Origin: Prosapia bicincta
Taxonomy: Eukaryota; Arthropoda; Insecta; Hemiptera; Cercopidae
Reading direction: 5' to 3'
Assembly: GCA_036971475.1 (NCBI GenBank)
Contig: JBAIZL010000002.1
Coordinates: forward strand, 233,737,643 to 233,801,642
DNA length: 64,000 nucleotides
Under the pieces are notes generated by a model that did no database searches, had not been told where the DNA came from, and was given only the letters and a program-made list of their open reading frames with translations. This document shows positions 36,035 through 47,435 of the stretch, in pieces. A program made the position numbers and the translations under genes. Position 1 is the first letter of the stretch. Every line of letters begins with the position of its first letter.

Positions 36035-37289
36035 TTTTGTTATTATACAAGAACAATAATTTTATATAGGCTATATCATTTATACTATAATATACTTATA
36101 CATACATTTTCATGAATGGAGACACGTAATTAGAGTATTCGAAACTTGACTCGCATATATACCAAGTAATATTCTTGTTTAACTACATTATAGTATAGAG
36201 TAAGTGAATACAAAAGAACTGTGTTGCAAAGCTATAGTGATGAGAAAAGAGTTATAGGCCCTCCATCCTTAAAATTATACCAAATTTTTAAATAATCGGA
36301 TAAATAGTTCTATGCAAAAATTTTAAACAGTGTAAAATTTTGACATTCGCTTTAAATGCGGGAATTGCTATCAATTAGAAGAAAATGCCGAGGAAGTATT
36401 CCTAAGGAAAATCTTCGTCAGTCATTTTATTTCTACAAAATGCAATATATCCCTTTAAGAATGATTTTAAAAATGTATCTATCAATTTTAATATTTTAAT
36501 TTTATTTGAATATTTGACTTTAAATTGGTCCTCGCTATATGGACTGTGGTCCCCGATATATACATCACCCCAGGCATCATTTTTCAAGGCATGTTACTGT
36601 ACGCTGTTCATATTAAGGAACTGTAAAAGATGTTTAGAACTTTAAAGTATCCTAAGCAATACAGTATTTCTAAGATTAGTACGAAAAATAATGTATTTTA
36701 AATTGTTACAAATTCAAACAGTAGGCAACGTACTCTTAGTATTAATAAAGACCTGCACTTCCTTCCGTCTATTAATTTATTAAATTTGTTGCCATAGTTA
36801 TAAAAGAATGTTACTTATAGCATACATCAGAGTTATTCCATCCAACGTTGCATTTATAAATAAGCTTAAAAAAATACAATTTTTTAATTAACTTAAGCCT
36901 ACGTGATAGTTAAACGATAGGTACTTACATTTATCGTCCAGACTAGATATCATGAACTGTTGCTTATTTATTAACTCAATATAAATATTGTAGTATTGTT
37001 AGTTTTAAAGCTACATGTATACGTACACACCACCCCCTTACTCAAAAATAAATTTTAATAATATTCATTATGCTAAAAATTTTCTTTCTTAGAGTGATAT
37101 ATATTCATCGTCAGAACTAAGACTAACAAAATGTTTAAATGTCAATATTAAATTAACTATAAGCCATGATATATATTCCAGGCGTTCATCGTACTTAGGC
37201 TACTTATCTGTAAACCTAATATCTACATAACAGTAGTATGTGTTCTATTTACTGCACAGTAACTTAAAAATACTTTATCAATATTTTCG
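36035..37289. other. AT-rich region with no recognised gene
   Basis: A 61-codon minus frame at 36402-36587 has no recognisable motif. Nothing else was seen. Confidence 0.4.
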
Positions 37290-37930
37290 TTACATATTTC
37301 ATTATAATTAATAGTATACAATGTCAACAGCACAGTGGTACAATATATTAAAATCAAAATATTGGTAAGAACCCCAATATCACATAAATAATTTTAAAAA
37401 AATAGTAAAACAAGTTATTTCAGATTAAACTCTTATGTACATTTCGATGACCATGTTATCATCATACTCTAATAAGGCCCTCTGATCTTATTACAAAAAA
37501 AATCTAGCAAACAAGAGTTACAATCTAGAGTGACCTATTGAATTTTGTGGTCCATTACGTTCGCTAAAACTTAATTAATCACTTTTAAATTAGTTTATGA
37601 CTATCCGAACTTTAAATTTAAATGTTTTAAGTTAAAACGTTTTTAATATTTTATATAATTTTAAAAGTTTTTACAAAATTTAAAGTTCGGATGGTCATAA
37701 ACTAATTTAAAAGTGATTAATAGAGTGACCTGGTTTGTAACTTCTTGTTTGCTAGATTGTATTTTGTAGATTATATTTTAAGACCCTCTGATGATGATGA
37801 TGATGACATGGTCATTAAAAATGTACATAAAGGTTTAATCTTAAGTAATTAGTTTTATTTGTTAATATGGATTATGTTTGCGATATTTGGGTTCTTTCCA
37901 ATATTTTCATTGCAATAATTTATAGTGTCA
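37290..37930. repeat. Foldback element, family A copy 1 (long)
   Basis: The outer ends are 'aaaatattgg…aaccccaata' on the left and 'ttctttccaatattttcatt' on the right. The arms pair over about 250 bp, including 'ttatgtacatttcgatgacc' near 37434 with the partner near 37810-37830, and an inner pair 'actttaaatttaaa' and 'aatttaaagttcgga'. A left extension shared with copy 2 resembles the one-sided 'tail' known from PLE terminal repeats. The right-arm hammerhead-like box is altered by extra ATG triplets and AAAA in place of GAAA. Confidence 0.85.
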
Positions 37931-38333
37931 ATATAGATTTTTGGTTTATTTTTTCAAATTGTTAATTTTGCATTTATCATGTATATTGATTTGATAGTTC
38001 ACTATTTGAAACCTTCGAGTATTTTATAAATCATTATACTTCATACAATTTTAAAAAACCTTAAACAACTGGAAATGTTTATCCAGTTAATGAATTCAAC
38101 TTTAAAAAAACAGTTTTAATGATAAGTCATATAAGCCTACAATTTATATGTAGGAACTCCTACATATATTGTTTTAGTTTCAAAGTTGGTACACCTGATT
38201 TCACGTTGAATGTCCTACAGTATAAACATTTTAGATTGCACCATGTGAAATGTTCCTCACAACGAAAAAATTAACAAGTCATCTTTCCGTGTAAGAAAAT
38301 TTTGCTGTTAACATTGCAAGAGAATATACATTT

Positions 38334-38402
38334 ATGGATTTTGATTTGGTAACAGAACAGGTTGAATATAAGAAGGAATTAGTTACACCTGAAAGCTTTC
38401 AG
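38334..38402 (+). CDS. Candidate first coding exon (23 codons) with 5' splice donor
   Basis: An ATG at 38334 opens 23 codons (MDFDLVTEQVEYKKELVTPE plus SFQ) that end exactly in CAG followed by GTAAGT at 38403-38408, a consensus 5' splice site in phase 0. The stretch is acidic and charged, unlike the surrounding AT-rich filler. I do not recognise the protein. Short acidic first exons of this sort precede zinc-finger or other nuclear proteins in insects, but that is only an analogy. No downstream exon was found in the window, so the next exon would have to be distant or diverged. It could also be chance or a pseudogene exon. Confidence 0.3.
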
Positions 38403-39090
38403 GTAAGTACTGTACAATTTGCTCTAACCTTTAGTAATTTCATACTTGCTGTTTAATATAAAAAATTATATTTTGCTATTAATATAGTACAATTTAGTGC
38501 TCTGTTTTATTTTAATTTTTTTGAGCTTTTACAGGTTGCTGTATTTAGCTTTTATTTCTCTATATTTTCTTATTGTAACAACCATAGTTAGTAATGCCAA
38601 ACATCTTTGTTCTTATATAGAGTGTAATTTTAGTTAACATATATGAAACTAAAAACAAAAGACATGAAAACTTTTTATACCATTACCATCTAGCGATGTA
38701 AAAATTTGCTTTCTGTTTAATATGTGTTTTATTCAGTTTATAATTCACAATAGACAATTTCAGGATAAAGTGTGTTTGTTGCAAAAGATAAATACAGTAT
38801 TTTTTTAATTTAAATGTTCACTTTTTTCCATATAAGCATACAAAAATCAAATAATTACTAATCTTCTAATTAATTTTAACAGTGGCTAATTAATCTATTC
38901 TAATAAGTTTTTACACTGTTATTAGGAAAAGGAATATATAAGCAAACCATTATATATGTACATGATTAATTTTTTTGTATGAAATTAATTGCTGTTACAA
39001 CATTTCAAACATTTTATTTAATTAGTTATGCTTGTATATTCACTGAGGGAACAACATACTCGCCAAAGGTATCTTCGTTAAGCAATTGTA
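38403..39090. other. AT-rich region after the candidate exon
   Basis: T-rich stretches and no acceptor followed by an open frame that I could support. If the exon is real, this would be intron. Confidence 0.3.
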
Positions 39091-39096
39091 GGGATA

Positions 39097-39415
39097 GAAA
39101 ATGAAAAAAATCTGACATTTTCTTTGCAAGCATATTATGTACACATTTAGCTTCAGAACTAAATATAGGCTACCACAATATTTAAATCAAGCTACTAAAT
39201 TAGCTACAGCCATGATACCTACTAGCCTCGACACTCGCCGTGCCTACCTATCGTTGAAATTAAAATTCTGACAACATTTTTCTTTACAAGCATATTATGT
39301 ACACACTTGGCTTCAGAGCTAACTATACCACAATATTTGAACCAAGCCTATTAATTATCTACAGCCATGATATCAAGAACAGACGAAAACCATATCTACC
39401 TATCGTTAAACTGTT
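39097..39415 (+). repeat. Diverged tandem duplication of about 160 bp
   Basis: 'tttgcaagcatattatgtac' (39123) recurs as 'tttacaagcatattatgtac' (39285). Each is followed by a 'ttcag(a)gctaa-' stretch, '-ccacaatattt-aa-caagc-' and '-tacagccatgata-'. Each unit ends with 'ctacctatcgtt'. Confidence 0.85.
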
Positions 39416-40167
39416 TTTAATTATAGATGTACTATCATAAGATGTTTAATTACATAAACTATTCTTATGATATAAAGCCATTCATGTTAGAGCAATGAAA
39501 AACGATGGTATTTTCTTCTTGTTAACCATCTGCAAATGATGTTGTATCCCTGTGAGTTTGGGACCACCATCGATCCATACTATGTCCATCTTTGTATTAT
39601 TTGCAGTTGAAACAAAACCGTTATGAATAATAAAAACCAGACATTTTGGCTACAAAGAAAACTTAACAGGGCAAAGGTTACAAATTGAGTTTTACTTCTG
39701 TGTTGGAAATGGAATGTATTATGACCAATGCCGCATCAACAAGCCATCTGCAATTTCACAAAATAAATTATTTATCACACAGTTTTAATATATTTTTCAC
39801 TTATTTTTTCTACTTAGAAAATGTTAACAATTAAATGAGGTTATTAAAAGTGCAAAATGAAGCACTCTCGTTGGGTTAGGTTTCAGAAACATACTCAATT
39901 TAACTATTTTTATTTAAATTAATTTAAACATAATCTAAATAAATATACTTTATTGCAAATAGCCTTTTAGACAAGAAAATAACCATGACAATTTTGTTTC
40001 TGTTTTTTGTAAACAAACAAATACAGTTAACATTGCCTAGACAAATAATAAACTAATCAAAAACTAGAAAGAATTAAACTAAATCCTAAACACTAATCCT
40101 AGTACTACAACCTTAGGACTAAACAGCTAGAACAGTAACCTAGGTAAATGAAAAAATCATAACAACT
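39416..40167. other. AT-rich region with no recognised feature
   Basis: Nothing beyond simple composition was seen. Confidence 0.4.
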
Positions 40168-40345
40168 ATTCTTTGAGAATAGCTTGTGAGGTTATGTTAA
40201 AGGAAATAAAAGACATACACAAAACCCAATTAATCATTTATTGGTGCATACGTGTATCAATAAATGATTAATTTGTGAGTTTTGTATGTTTTTTTTTTTT
40301 TTTTTTTTTTTTTAACATAACCTCACAAGCTAAGTTTAAAGAACA
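40168..40345. repeat. Perfect-looking hairpin E with an interrupting poly-T
   Basis: Arms of about 75 bp: 'agcttgtgaggttatgttaa' near 40180 pairs with 'ttaacataacctcacaagct' near 40313, and 'caattaatcatttattg' with 'caataaatgattaattt'. The loop is about 14 nt. The right arm has about 25 T residues where the left arm has 'aaggaaataaaag'. The arms are very similar, so the structure is young. Confidence 0.9.
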
Positions 40346-41924
40346 GTTTTATAGTATATAAAGAATTTATTATATTATATAACTAAAGAGTTATTTATAC
40401 TATAGAGAATTTTATAAGGAAATAATTATAAAGAATAGTTTATATTTTAAATCTCAAGACTTTATAATAGGCTAGGTACAGGCACAACTTTAGGATGCTA
40501 AACAATTAAAGCAAGCATTTCAACTCCTCCTATGGTGTTTCAGCCAAATAGTATTAAAGTTTCAAATATTGAACCACTGAACCTTTTGCCAAAGGTTTTT
40601 ACTGTTTGAATTCTTCATTTTATGTAGCAGTTACACCCTGCTTGTGTGAGTTCTTTGACCCCTCCAGATGTCCAACTTTCCCTTACACTTGTTTACAGTT
40701 AACCTTTAGAAAACAATCTACACTTATAATTAAGTAATAATATTTATAATAAAATTCAACTTTAAAAATACATTTAATTGGTATTAGGTATTTATAACGT
40801 TGCATATTTTAGTACCGCTCTCTTTATATATGTATACTCCACATATAAGTCTGTGATAGTACGCAGTGTAACATTGGTAATTCAACATTTTGGCCTTATT
40901 AATTTATTATTTTTTTTGAGGTAGAGCGCCTTAGAAAGTAATTAAACTTACTGTTGATTCCTAAGTACAAAACTATAACAAATCACTATTAGTACCACAC
41001 AGCTTATAGAATTATTAAACTTGTGCACACGTCCCATTTTTTTGTGATAACAAATCAGATACTGTATTATTACAGTCAACTATAACAACTGTTTAAATAT
41101 ATTCCGGATTGTTCAAATTATGGAGTGTTTCTTAAATCCTTGTGAGAAGTGATAATATGGGCTGTATCTTGTGCATTTTTATAAGAGGTATCTACATTGC
41201 CATCAATCATTTTGTAACTATAACTTTTGTGTGTACAACATCACCAGTAACAAATTTTTACACTCCTATTCTATATAAATACATTTTCTTAGCCATAAAC
41301 TAAATTTTGATTTTAATGATACCCACTATTGAACTGTAATAAAATAGATTGTACTTTGTTTTTGTTTAAAAAAATTGTTTTTATATAAACATAATCATAA
41401 CCGAAACTAGTTTGTTTATTAAAAACTAATTTTTGGTGAGATTTTGAGCTCACTAATTTGAATTTTACCTTTGTGAATAGTTCGCACAAGCTAAGCTCTA
41501 ATTAAGTAAATGTTTTTTATGTTTACATAAATAAATGCCCAACAAAGATCAATAGTGAACTTTAAAATTTAATTAGCAAAACAGCTTACGGATTGAAAAA
41601 ATAAATTTTTATAATTTCTTCTAGTATTAGGACTAACTATATATTTTGTTTTGAAATTGATAAATAAATAAAGGACAATATTTAATTTTTACAAAATATA
41701 GGTAAACTAATAATAGAAACGAATTTTAAAAACAAAGATTTCTTTTTCTTTTATTAATTGTCAGTATATTGTGAGAATAATTTCTACAAAAACGTTAAGA
41801 ACCAGTCAGAATAATGAGCAGTTACTATATAAATAAAGGATTAGTAAAAATGATGCAATTTTCTATATGAATAAAGGATTGAAAAAAGTCATTTTTAAAA
41901 TATGATAATAATATGTGTGTGGCA
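40346..41924. other. AT-rich region with no recognised gene
   Basis: No supported feature was seen. Confidence 0.4.
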
Positions 41925-42055
41925 CGTCGTGTAAATGTCGATAAGTTGAATGTCGTTTAAGTGTCCGTCATTTGAACGACCTGAATGTTGGTTAATTGAT
42001 TGTCGTAAGTTAGTCGCATTAGTTGACATGTTGGTCATTTGAAAGCTTCCATTTG
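41925..42055 (+). repeat. Degenerate 'GTCG-TAA-TGA' short-period repeat
   Basis: Variants of a 10-13-bp motif with GTCG or GTTGG and a following (T)TGAA/TTAA recur about eight times: 'gtcgtgtaaatgtcgataag', 'ttgaatgtcgtttaagtgtc', 'catttgaacgacctgaatgt'. In style it resembles the reverse complement of the 23-bp blocks near 19689 and 20731. Confidence 0.6.
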
Positions 42056-42577
42056 TAACAATACAAATAAAATATTATTATTTTTTATTGTTGAAAATGT
42101 TTATACATTATCTATTTAAGTGAACCATTATTTTGTTTCAGAACTATTGAAAAAAAAACATTGCTGTTTTAACTGCCGCAGGAAGGATTATTATTACTGT
42201 GCGTTTAAAGGATCTTTTACATTCTAAAATCAAATTTATTCTATTATATAGCAATTGATTAAATATTTATGGGTTTACTTGATATTACTTTTTACAGCCA
42301 CATTTATTTTTATAAATATGATTTAAATTTATTTAGGATTACTTATATAGTTGCAGCAACACCTCAAACCATTTTTTTTTATTAGTTTTAATTGTACATT
42401 GACTCACAAGTTTCATAAAAATTCCTGTTTTAATACTGTTATTTATTTTGTAAAAGGATTTCATGATAACTTACGAATTAAAGTAATGTTTTGCAATTAC
42501 GAGGTAAGACATTGGTAAATATTGAGTAACAAGATGACAAATGGTAAGTTTATGAAATAATGTACATTTTTTGTACG

Positions 42578-42680
42578 AGTACATTTTTCTGCCTTTCCTA
42601 GCATTACAATGTTTTTTTTGGTATACTCGTTTTGGAAAGACTCCATTTTCAAAACTTTAGAAGTAGTACCTCTTCAAAGA
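42578..42680 (+). repeat. Dispersed repeat, copy 2 (partner at 34588)
   Basis: 'gagtacatttttctgccttt' then 'cctagcattacaat…cgttttggaaagactccatttt' aligns with 34588-34690. Confidence 0.65.
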
Positions 42681-43044
42681 TAGTATGATAAAACTTTTGA
42701 AAGTAAAGTTATGTCAAAATTCGTTACCAAAGGAAAATATAAAGTTAAGAAAGAGAGGAAAGTATACTCGAATATGTAAAAATATTCCTAGCATAGGTGA
42801 AGGTTAGTATACAGTAGAACATAAATAATTTGAACATCTTTAATTCTAAACTGTTATTAATTCAAAGTTTTGGGTTGGACTCTGGTTTTTTTAAAGCCAG
42901 ATTTTTATTCAGACATTTGCATGTATCTATTTGGTGTTTTATGCAATATTAGTGTAATATTTTGTTACAATATTCTGAACAATGCCTATTTGATTTGTTA
43001 GACAATTGTTAGATTAACCATAAAATAAACTGTGAGGTTTTATA

Positions 43045-43205
43045 GTGACTTATTTTGATCATACAGACAAATGACGGACTTGTGTTATTTCCTCATTTTT
43101 TGTGAACACTTGATATTAGGACTTGTTAAATTATTAACTCATTAGTAATCGTAAAGTGTTACAGCGAACATGAACTACTGGTGAGTGATTACTAAGGACT
43201 ATGTT
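43045..43205 (+). repeat. 165-bp repeat, copy 1
   Basis: 'tagtgacttattttgatcat' to 'gtgagtgattactaagg'. It recurs at about 43735 and 43948. Confidence 0.85.
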
Positions 43206-43295
43206 TAAACACACAAGTGGTAAGACTTTTACATTAATTTTAGATGTGTAATATTAACTTTGTTCAGTACCTCACAATAACCTATCCGCACCCCG

Positions 43296-43620
43296 ACCCA
43301 CATTTGCAGAAATCAACTCGGCATTAGGAGCAGACATCTTGAGCTACTTTCTGGTCAGTGGACAACGAACCATCATCTAAGGTCGTCCCTCTGCACTCAA
43401 CATACTGTTCAGACGGATGTCTTGGGGTCATTTCGTTGGACGGAATTAACGACTACACACTCCAATCCAAGGATACAGAAAAAGTCATCAGCAGTAAAAT
43501 ATGCAACACCATGGGAACCTTACGAAGACTTCAGCTACAAACTACATCTCTGACTCTCTCCGCCGTTGAACGTCTTTCATCGACTCCTCAGTGAGCAACA
43601 GACTTTATCATTCATCACTC
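43296..43620 (+). other. Higher-GC island with a 78-codon open frame, function unknown
   Basis: This stretch between copies of the 165-bp repeat is clearly richer in G and C than its surroundings. It contains an open frame at 43358-43594 (MDNEPSSKVV… to …SSTPQ). I recognise no family. All three forward frames have open runs with reasonable amino-acid composition, which suggests a decayed coding or repeat segment, for example part of an unidentified mobile element. There is no splice or promoter evidence. Confidence 0.3.
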
Positions 43621-43734
43621 AACATTGCTTTTCAGAAGTGCAGCAATTTCTTCAGACATATGGATATGTTTATTCATCACTGCATAGTGCCTAATTATTT
43701 TGTTAGATTAAGTATTACTTCATTCGCCAGTGTT

Positions 43735-43895
43735 ATAGTGACTTTTTTTGAACATAAAGACAAATATCGGACTTGTGTTATTTCCTAATTTTTGTTGACT
43801 ACACTGGATATTAGGACTTGTTAAATTTTTAACTCATTAGTAATCGTAAAGTGTTACAGTGAACCTGAACTACTGGTGAGTGATTACTAAGTGAT
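43735..43895 (+). repeat. 165-bp repeat, copy 2
   Basis: Close match to copy 1: 'gatattaggacttgttaaat' and 'cattagtaatcgtaaagtgt' are shared. Confidence 0.85.
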
Positions 43896-43947
43896 CACCA
43901 GTGGATGGTACTTAATTGTTTTTATTAGATTAAGTAGTCAACTGCGA

Positions 43948-44115
43948 ATGTTAGTGACTTATTTTGAACATAAAGACAAATATTGGACCTGTGTTTTTCC
44001 CTCCTTTGTTTTGACTGCACTCTATATTGGAACTTGTTCGATTATTCACTAATTGGCCATTGTTTATTGTTACACTGAATCTTGAACTACATTGTGAGTG
44101 TGATTACTAAAAACC
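43948..44115 (+). repeat. 165-bp repeat, copy 3 (diverged)
   Basis: Matches copies 1 and 2 at the start 'tagtgacttattttgaacat' and the end 'gtgagtgtgattactaa'. The middle has many substitutions, so it is the oldest or least constrained copy. Confidence 0.8.
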
Positions 44116-46589
44116 ACTTTTCAATGCCTCAATAGTAAAACTTTTACATTAATTTAAGTTGTGTTTTATTAACTTTATAACTTTGTTCAATCGCTTATAT
44201 CTATTTTAATATTTCCTCACCTTGGAGTGAATCCCTAAATCTATTATGTATTGTAATATTTTGTTGTTTTCTTTCTTTTTTGTAAATTTTGCCATCTTAT
44301 TCTAGTGAGTATTTTTATTGATGGGCTAAGAGTTAACTCTAAATGTCACTGCTGTATATCTCAGTATATTATATTGTATTACATTGTACTCTATTGTATT
44401 ATTTTCATAGTTACAATATCACACTGTCCTCATTTTGACCTACCAATACAGACTGATCACCTGTGTTTGTAGGAATCCAATATATTATATTTTTTTTGTT
44501 TAGCCAGTATGTTTTAGTTTCAGAGTATACTTTTTCTAACATTTACAATAACTGATTATGTAATGAAAATTGAATAATTTATTTAGAATAATTTCACTTG
44601 TAACTATATTATATTGGATTTTATTTCAAGGTGCTGTTTCTCATTTCTGTTTTGCTAATAATTAATGTATAAAAAAATCTGTCTTAATGAAGCTATTTGT
44701 ATTTTATTCAATTTCGTTTGATTAAAAGTTGAATTGGTTATTTGTTTATTAACCTTGGTTCTCTATCTTTTGGAAGTTTTTTTGTTTGGTCAATGAAAAC
44801 TTTAAGAGAATTAAATTTTTTGTTATAACTCCCTGATTTATCTAACTTATTCCCTGTATTTTGTCTTTTGGGTCACCTGGTAAATATTTCAGTCTTAATA
44901 CTTTTATATTTACCTTTTTTTTAAAAAAAAACTTCTAAACCTATTGTTATATCCATATCAAATGATAGCCTAATGTATTTATTTTTAATACTTTCTCTTA
45001 TTAAAGTGGTGAAATCTTTTTTGAATTTTGTTTTCTTCATACATTCCTTATTCTGGAATTATATCCATTAAATTTATCTATGTGATTCTGTCAAAATTCA
45101 AATTATTTTTATTCAAAGGAATTGTAATTATTCTATTGACCATATACTTGAATGCTGCTAATTTGAGATTTACAATGATAGAATTTACTGGGAATTACCC
45201 AGCATTATTTGTATTTTTTTATGTACACTATATCTAATTCAGTAGGCTATTATTATTATTATTGTTTCTAATACTTGAAACTAAACATTTGTTATCTTTT
45301 ATTTCATAGGTAAATTTTATGTTGATTGTTGATATATTGATAATAAATTAAGAAATGTTCTATATGCTCTTTAATATTGAGAATATCTTCTACATCAATT
45401 TCTTAGTTTAGGAAAATACAACTGTTTATTTCTTTACTTCCACTCAAAATTTTTCATATAGTTTGGCAATTAAAGGTGATTAGCTGTATCATCATTTTGT
45501 TCCTAAAATGCATTGAAATCAATCTGTTGTGCAACACTTTGTTAAAAATCATTATTCTTGACTTTATTTTCAATTCTTTAATGTTAAATTTTCAACAATA
45601 TATTTTACAAGCTTTCCTGGCTCAATTTGTATCCGTTTCATTTTAAAATGTTATACCACTCAATAATTTCTATTCACTTATCTGTACCTCTTTCCTAATA
45701 TCAAAATTTAAACTTCTACTTAATATTTCCATTTCTCACTGGGTAAATTTATATTATTAATTCATTTTCAAGCAAAGCAAGGTTATTAGGTCTGTCTGAT
45801 ATATTTCTTATCGATCTTCTTAATTTTCTTGGAAATGTTTTAACTTCGCTCAAATATTTGCTCGCTACATTAACGTTTTTACAAAACGTGTCCCAATTCT
45901 CTTTAGTATCGCTTGCCAACTTTTAATTGTAATTTCCAATTATACTCTACTTAATTTACTCTGCAGGTATTTTATTTCTAAACCATTTCACCTTTGAAAA
46001 CTGTAAAACTTTATTTGCTCTAGAACAATAATTTATAAAGAGTTATGTTTTTTTACACACCTCAAGATATTTTATATTCGTTAAAAATAATTTATTCTAA
46101 TTTTTAGAATTAAATTGCAATTTTGTAAGGTAAGCATACATTTGTTCAAATAAAGTGGTTGTAGCTGGTGATGAAATTGTGACATAATCTATAACCTATA
46201 TTTTATCCCTAATTAGGGCACTCGTGTCCATCAAATCAATTGAAGCTATTGTATTTCATAAAGGTATACAATTTGGTAATGTAAAAGTAAAGGTGAGAAT
46301 GTTCAATATGGCATAAAAATCATGAAGGTAATTGAGAATATTCAAATTATGATAGTTTCACTTTTGCCTAACTGGGACTGGGGTTTTTAATAGTTATTTT
46401 AGATGTGAAATTGGTAGGTTATCAGAGTACATTTATAGATCACAACAAGACGAAACTACCTGTTTGTTTTAAAGTTTAAATTAAAAAAGTTTTCCACAAA
46501 GTAAAAAAAATTGCACAACTTTTCCCCCCTCCTCCCACATAAGCAGAAAGAGGTGGCCCATGACGGCTAAGGTCTTGTGTCGAATTAAA
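44116..46589. other. T-rich region with no recognised gene
   Basis: Long T-rich plus strand with one 69-codon frame (45028-45237) of hydrophobic composition, as expected by chance in T-rich DNA. No supported feature. Confidence 0.4.
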
Positions 46590-46940
46590 CAACCTAATTA
46601 ATACACAATATCAAGAGCACAATTCTACAATATATTACAATGAAAATATTGGAAAGAACCCCAATACCACAAAATATAACAAATAAAACAAGTTACTTAA
46701 GATTAAACCCTTATGTACATTTCGATGACCATGTCATCATCATCAGAGGGTCTTATTACAAAATTACAATCTAGCAAACGAGAAGTTACAAACTTGAATG
46801 ATGATTCTTGTTTGCTAGATTGTAATAAGACCCTCTGATGATGATATGGTCATCGAAATGTACATAAGGGTTTAATCCTAAGTAACTTGTTATTTTTGAT
46901 TGTATTGGGGTTCTTTCCAATATTTTCATTGTAACCTAAA
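46590..46940. repeat. Foldback element, family A copy 2 (compact)
   Basis: The arms run from 'caatgaaaatattggaaaga' (46638) inward and from 'ttctttccaatattttcatt' (ending near 46931) inward, pairing over about 120 bp. Each arm carries a hammerhead-like motif pointing outward. On the minus strand of the left arm (46720-46746) it is CUGAUGA, U, a 6-bp stem GAUGAC/GUCAUC with an AUG loop, then GAAA. On the plus strand of the right arm, CTGATGA is at 46835-46841 and GAAA at 46855-46858. The left extension of about 40 bp ('…tacaatatatta') is shared with copy 1. Confidence 0.9.
46826..46875 (+). ncRNA. Hammerhead-like ribozyme motif in family A right arm (candidate)
   Basis: In type I order: stem I 3' strand UAAGACCCU (46826-46834), CUGAUGA (46835-46841), one extra U, stem II (46843-46854), GAAA (46855-46858), stem III AUG-UA-CAU (46858-46865), A at the cleavage position (46866), and stem I 5' strand AGGGUUU (46867-46873), which pairs with the 3' strand over seven pairs including one G-U. 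The extra U between CUGAUGA and stem II and the two-base loop of stem III depart from the canonical fold, so activity is uncertain. Confidence 0.45.
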
Positions 46941-47132
46941 TAATGGAGATGTAATTGGAGATAATATTTTTGACAAATGTGCTAAACGTTATTTTGACAT
47001 TTAATAACATTATCCTATAGTATTCTCGAGAGTGTCGAGAGGCATTAATTTACCTATTATTTCAAATAAACCTATTGTATTAGCCAAAGGCGAGTATGTA
47101 AATACATTGCTTCAATTTGATAGCCTACTTAT

Positions 47133-47435
47133 CTATAAATTTTTCCTGTGGTTATAATTAGGATTTTTCCAGGTAATTGGCATAAAAAATATAAACAAGG
47201 AAGTGATTACATTTTGTATCAATGTAAGAGTTAACACCAGCCACAACGGTAGCAAAATTTGGTTTATCAAACCCAACCTGAACCAGCAAAGTATATTTAC
47301 AAAACCTTTTGAGGTCATTTGTAGACGCGATCTGTATTGCTCATGTGTAATATGCAAGTTGTAAGTGGACAATGTTGAAAAAGGCCAATGTCGGGCGTGC
47401 CGATTTGTGGTATGATTATATTCATATCGACACAA
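47133..47435 (-). other. Unrecognised 100-codon open frame
   Basis: The longest unexplained frame of this part, with a hydrophobic C-terminal half (about residues 50-90) and His/Tyr-rich N-terminus. I recognise no family and see no splice signal. The surrounding 47000-48180 is otherwise featureless. Probably chance or a decayed repeat. Confidence 0.15.

Noticed and set aside
35804..36115. 103-codon open frame with Cys/Val-rich start
   Set aside because: It reads through the TG/GCGT microsatellite and then the family B foldback; no independent coding evidence.
43358..43594. A host gene exon
   Set aside because: No splice signals or recognisable family, and it sits between copies of a repeat, so it was listed only as an unexplained island.
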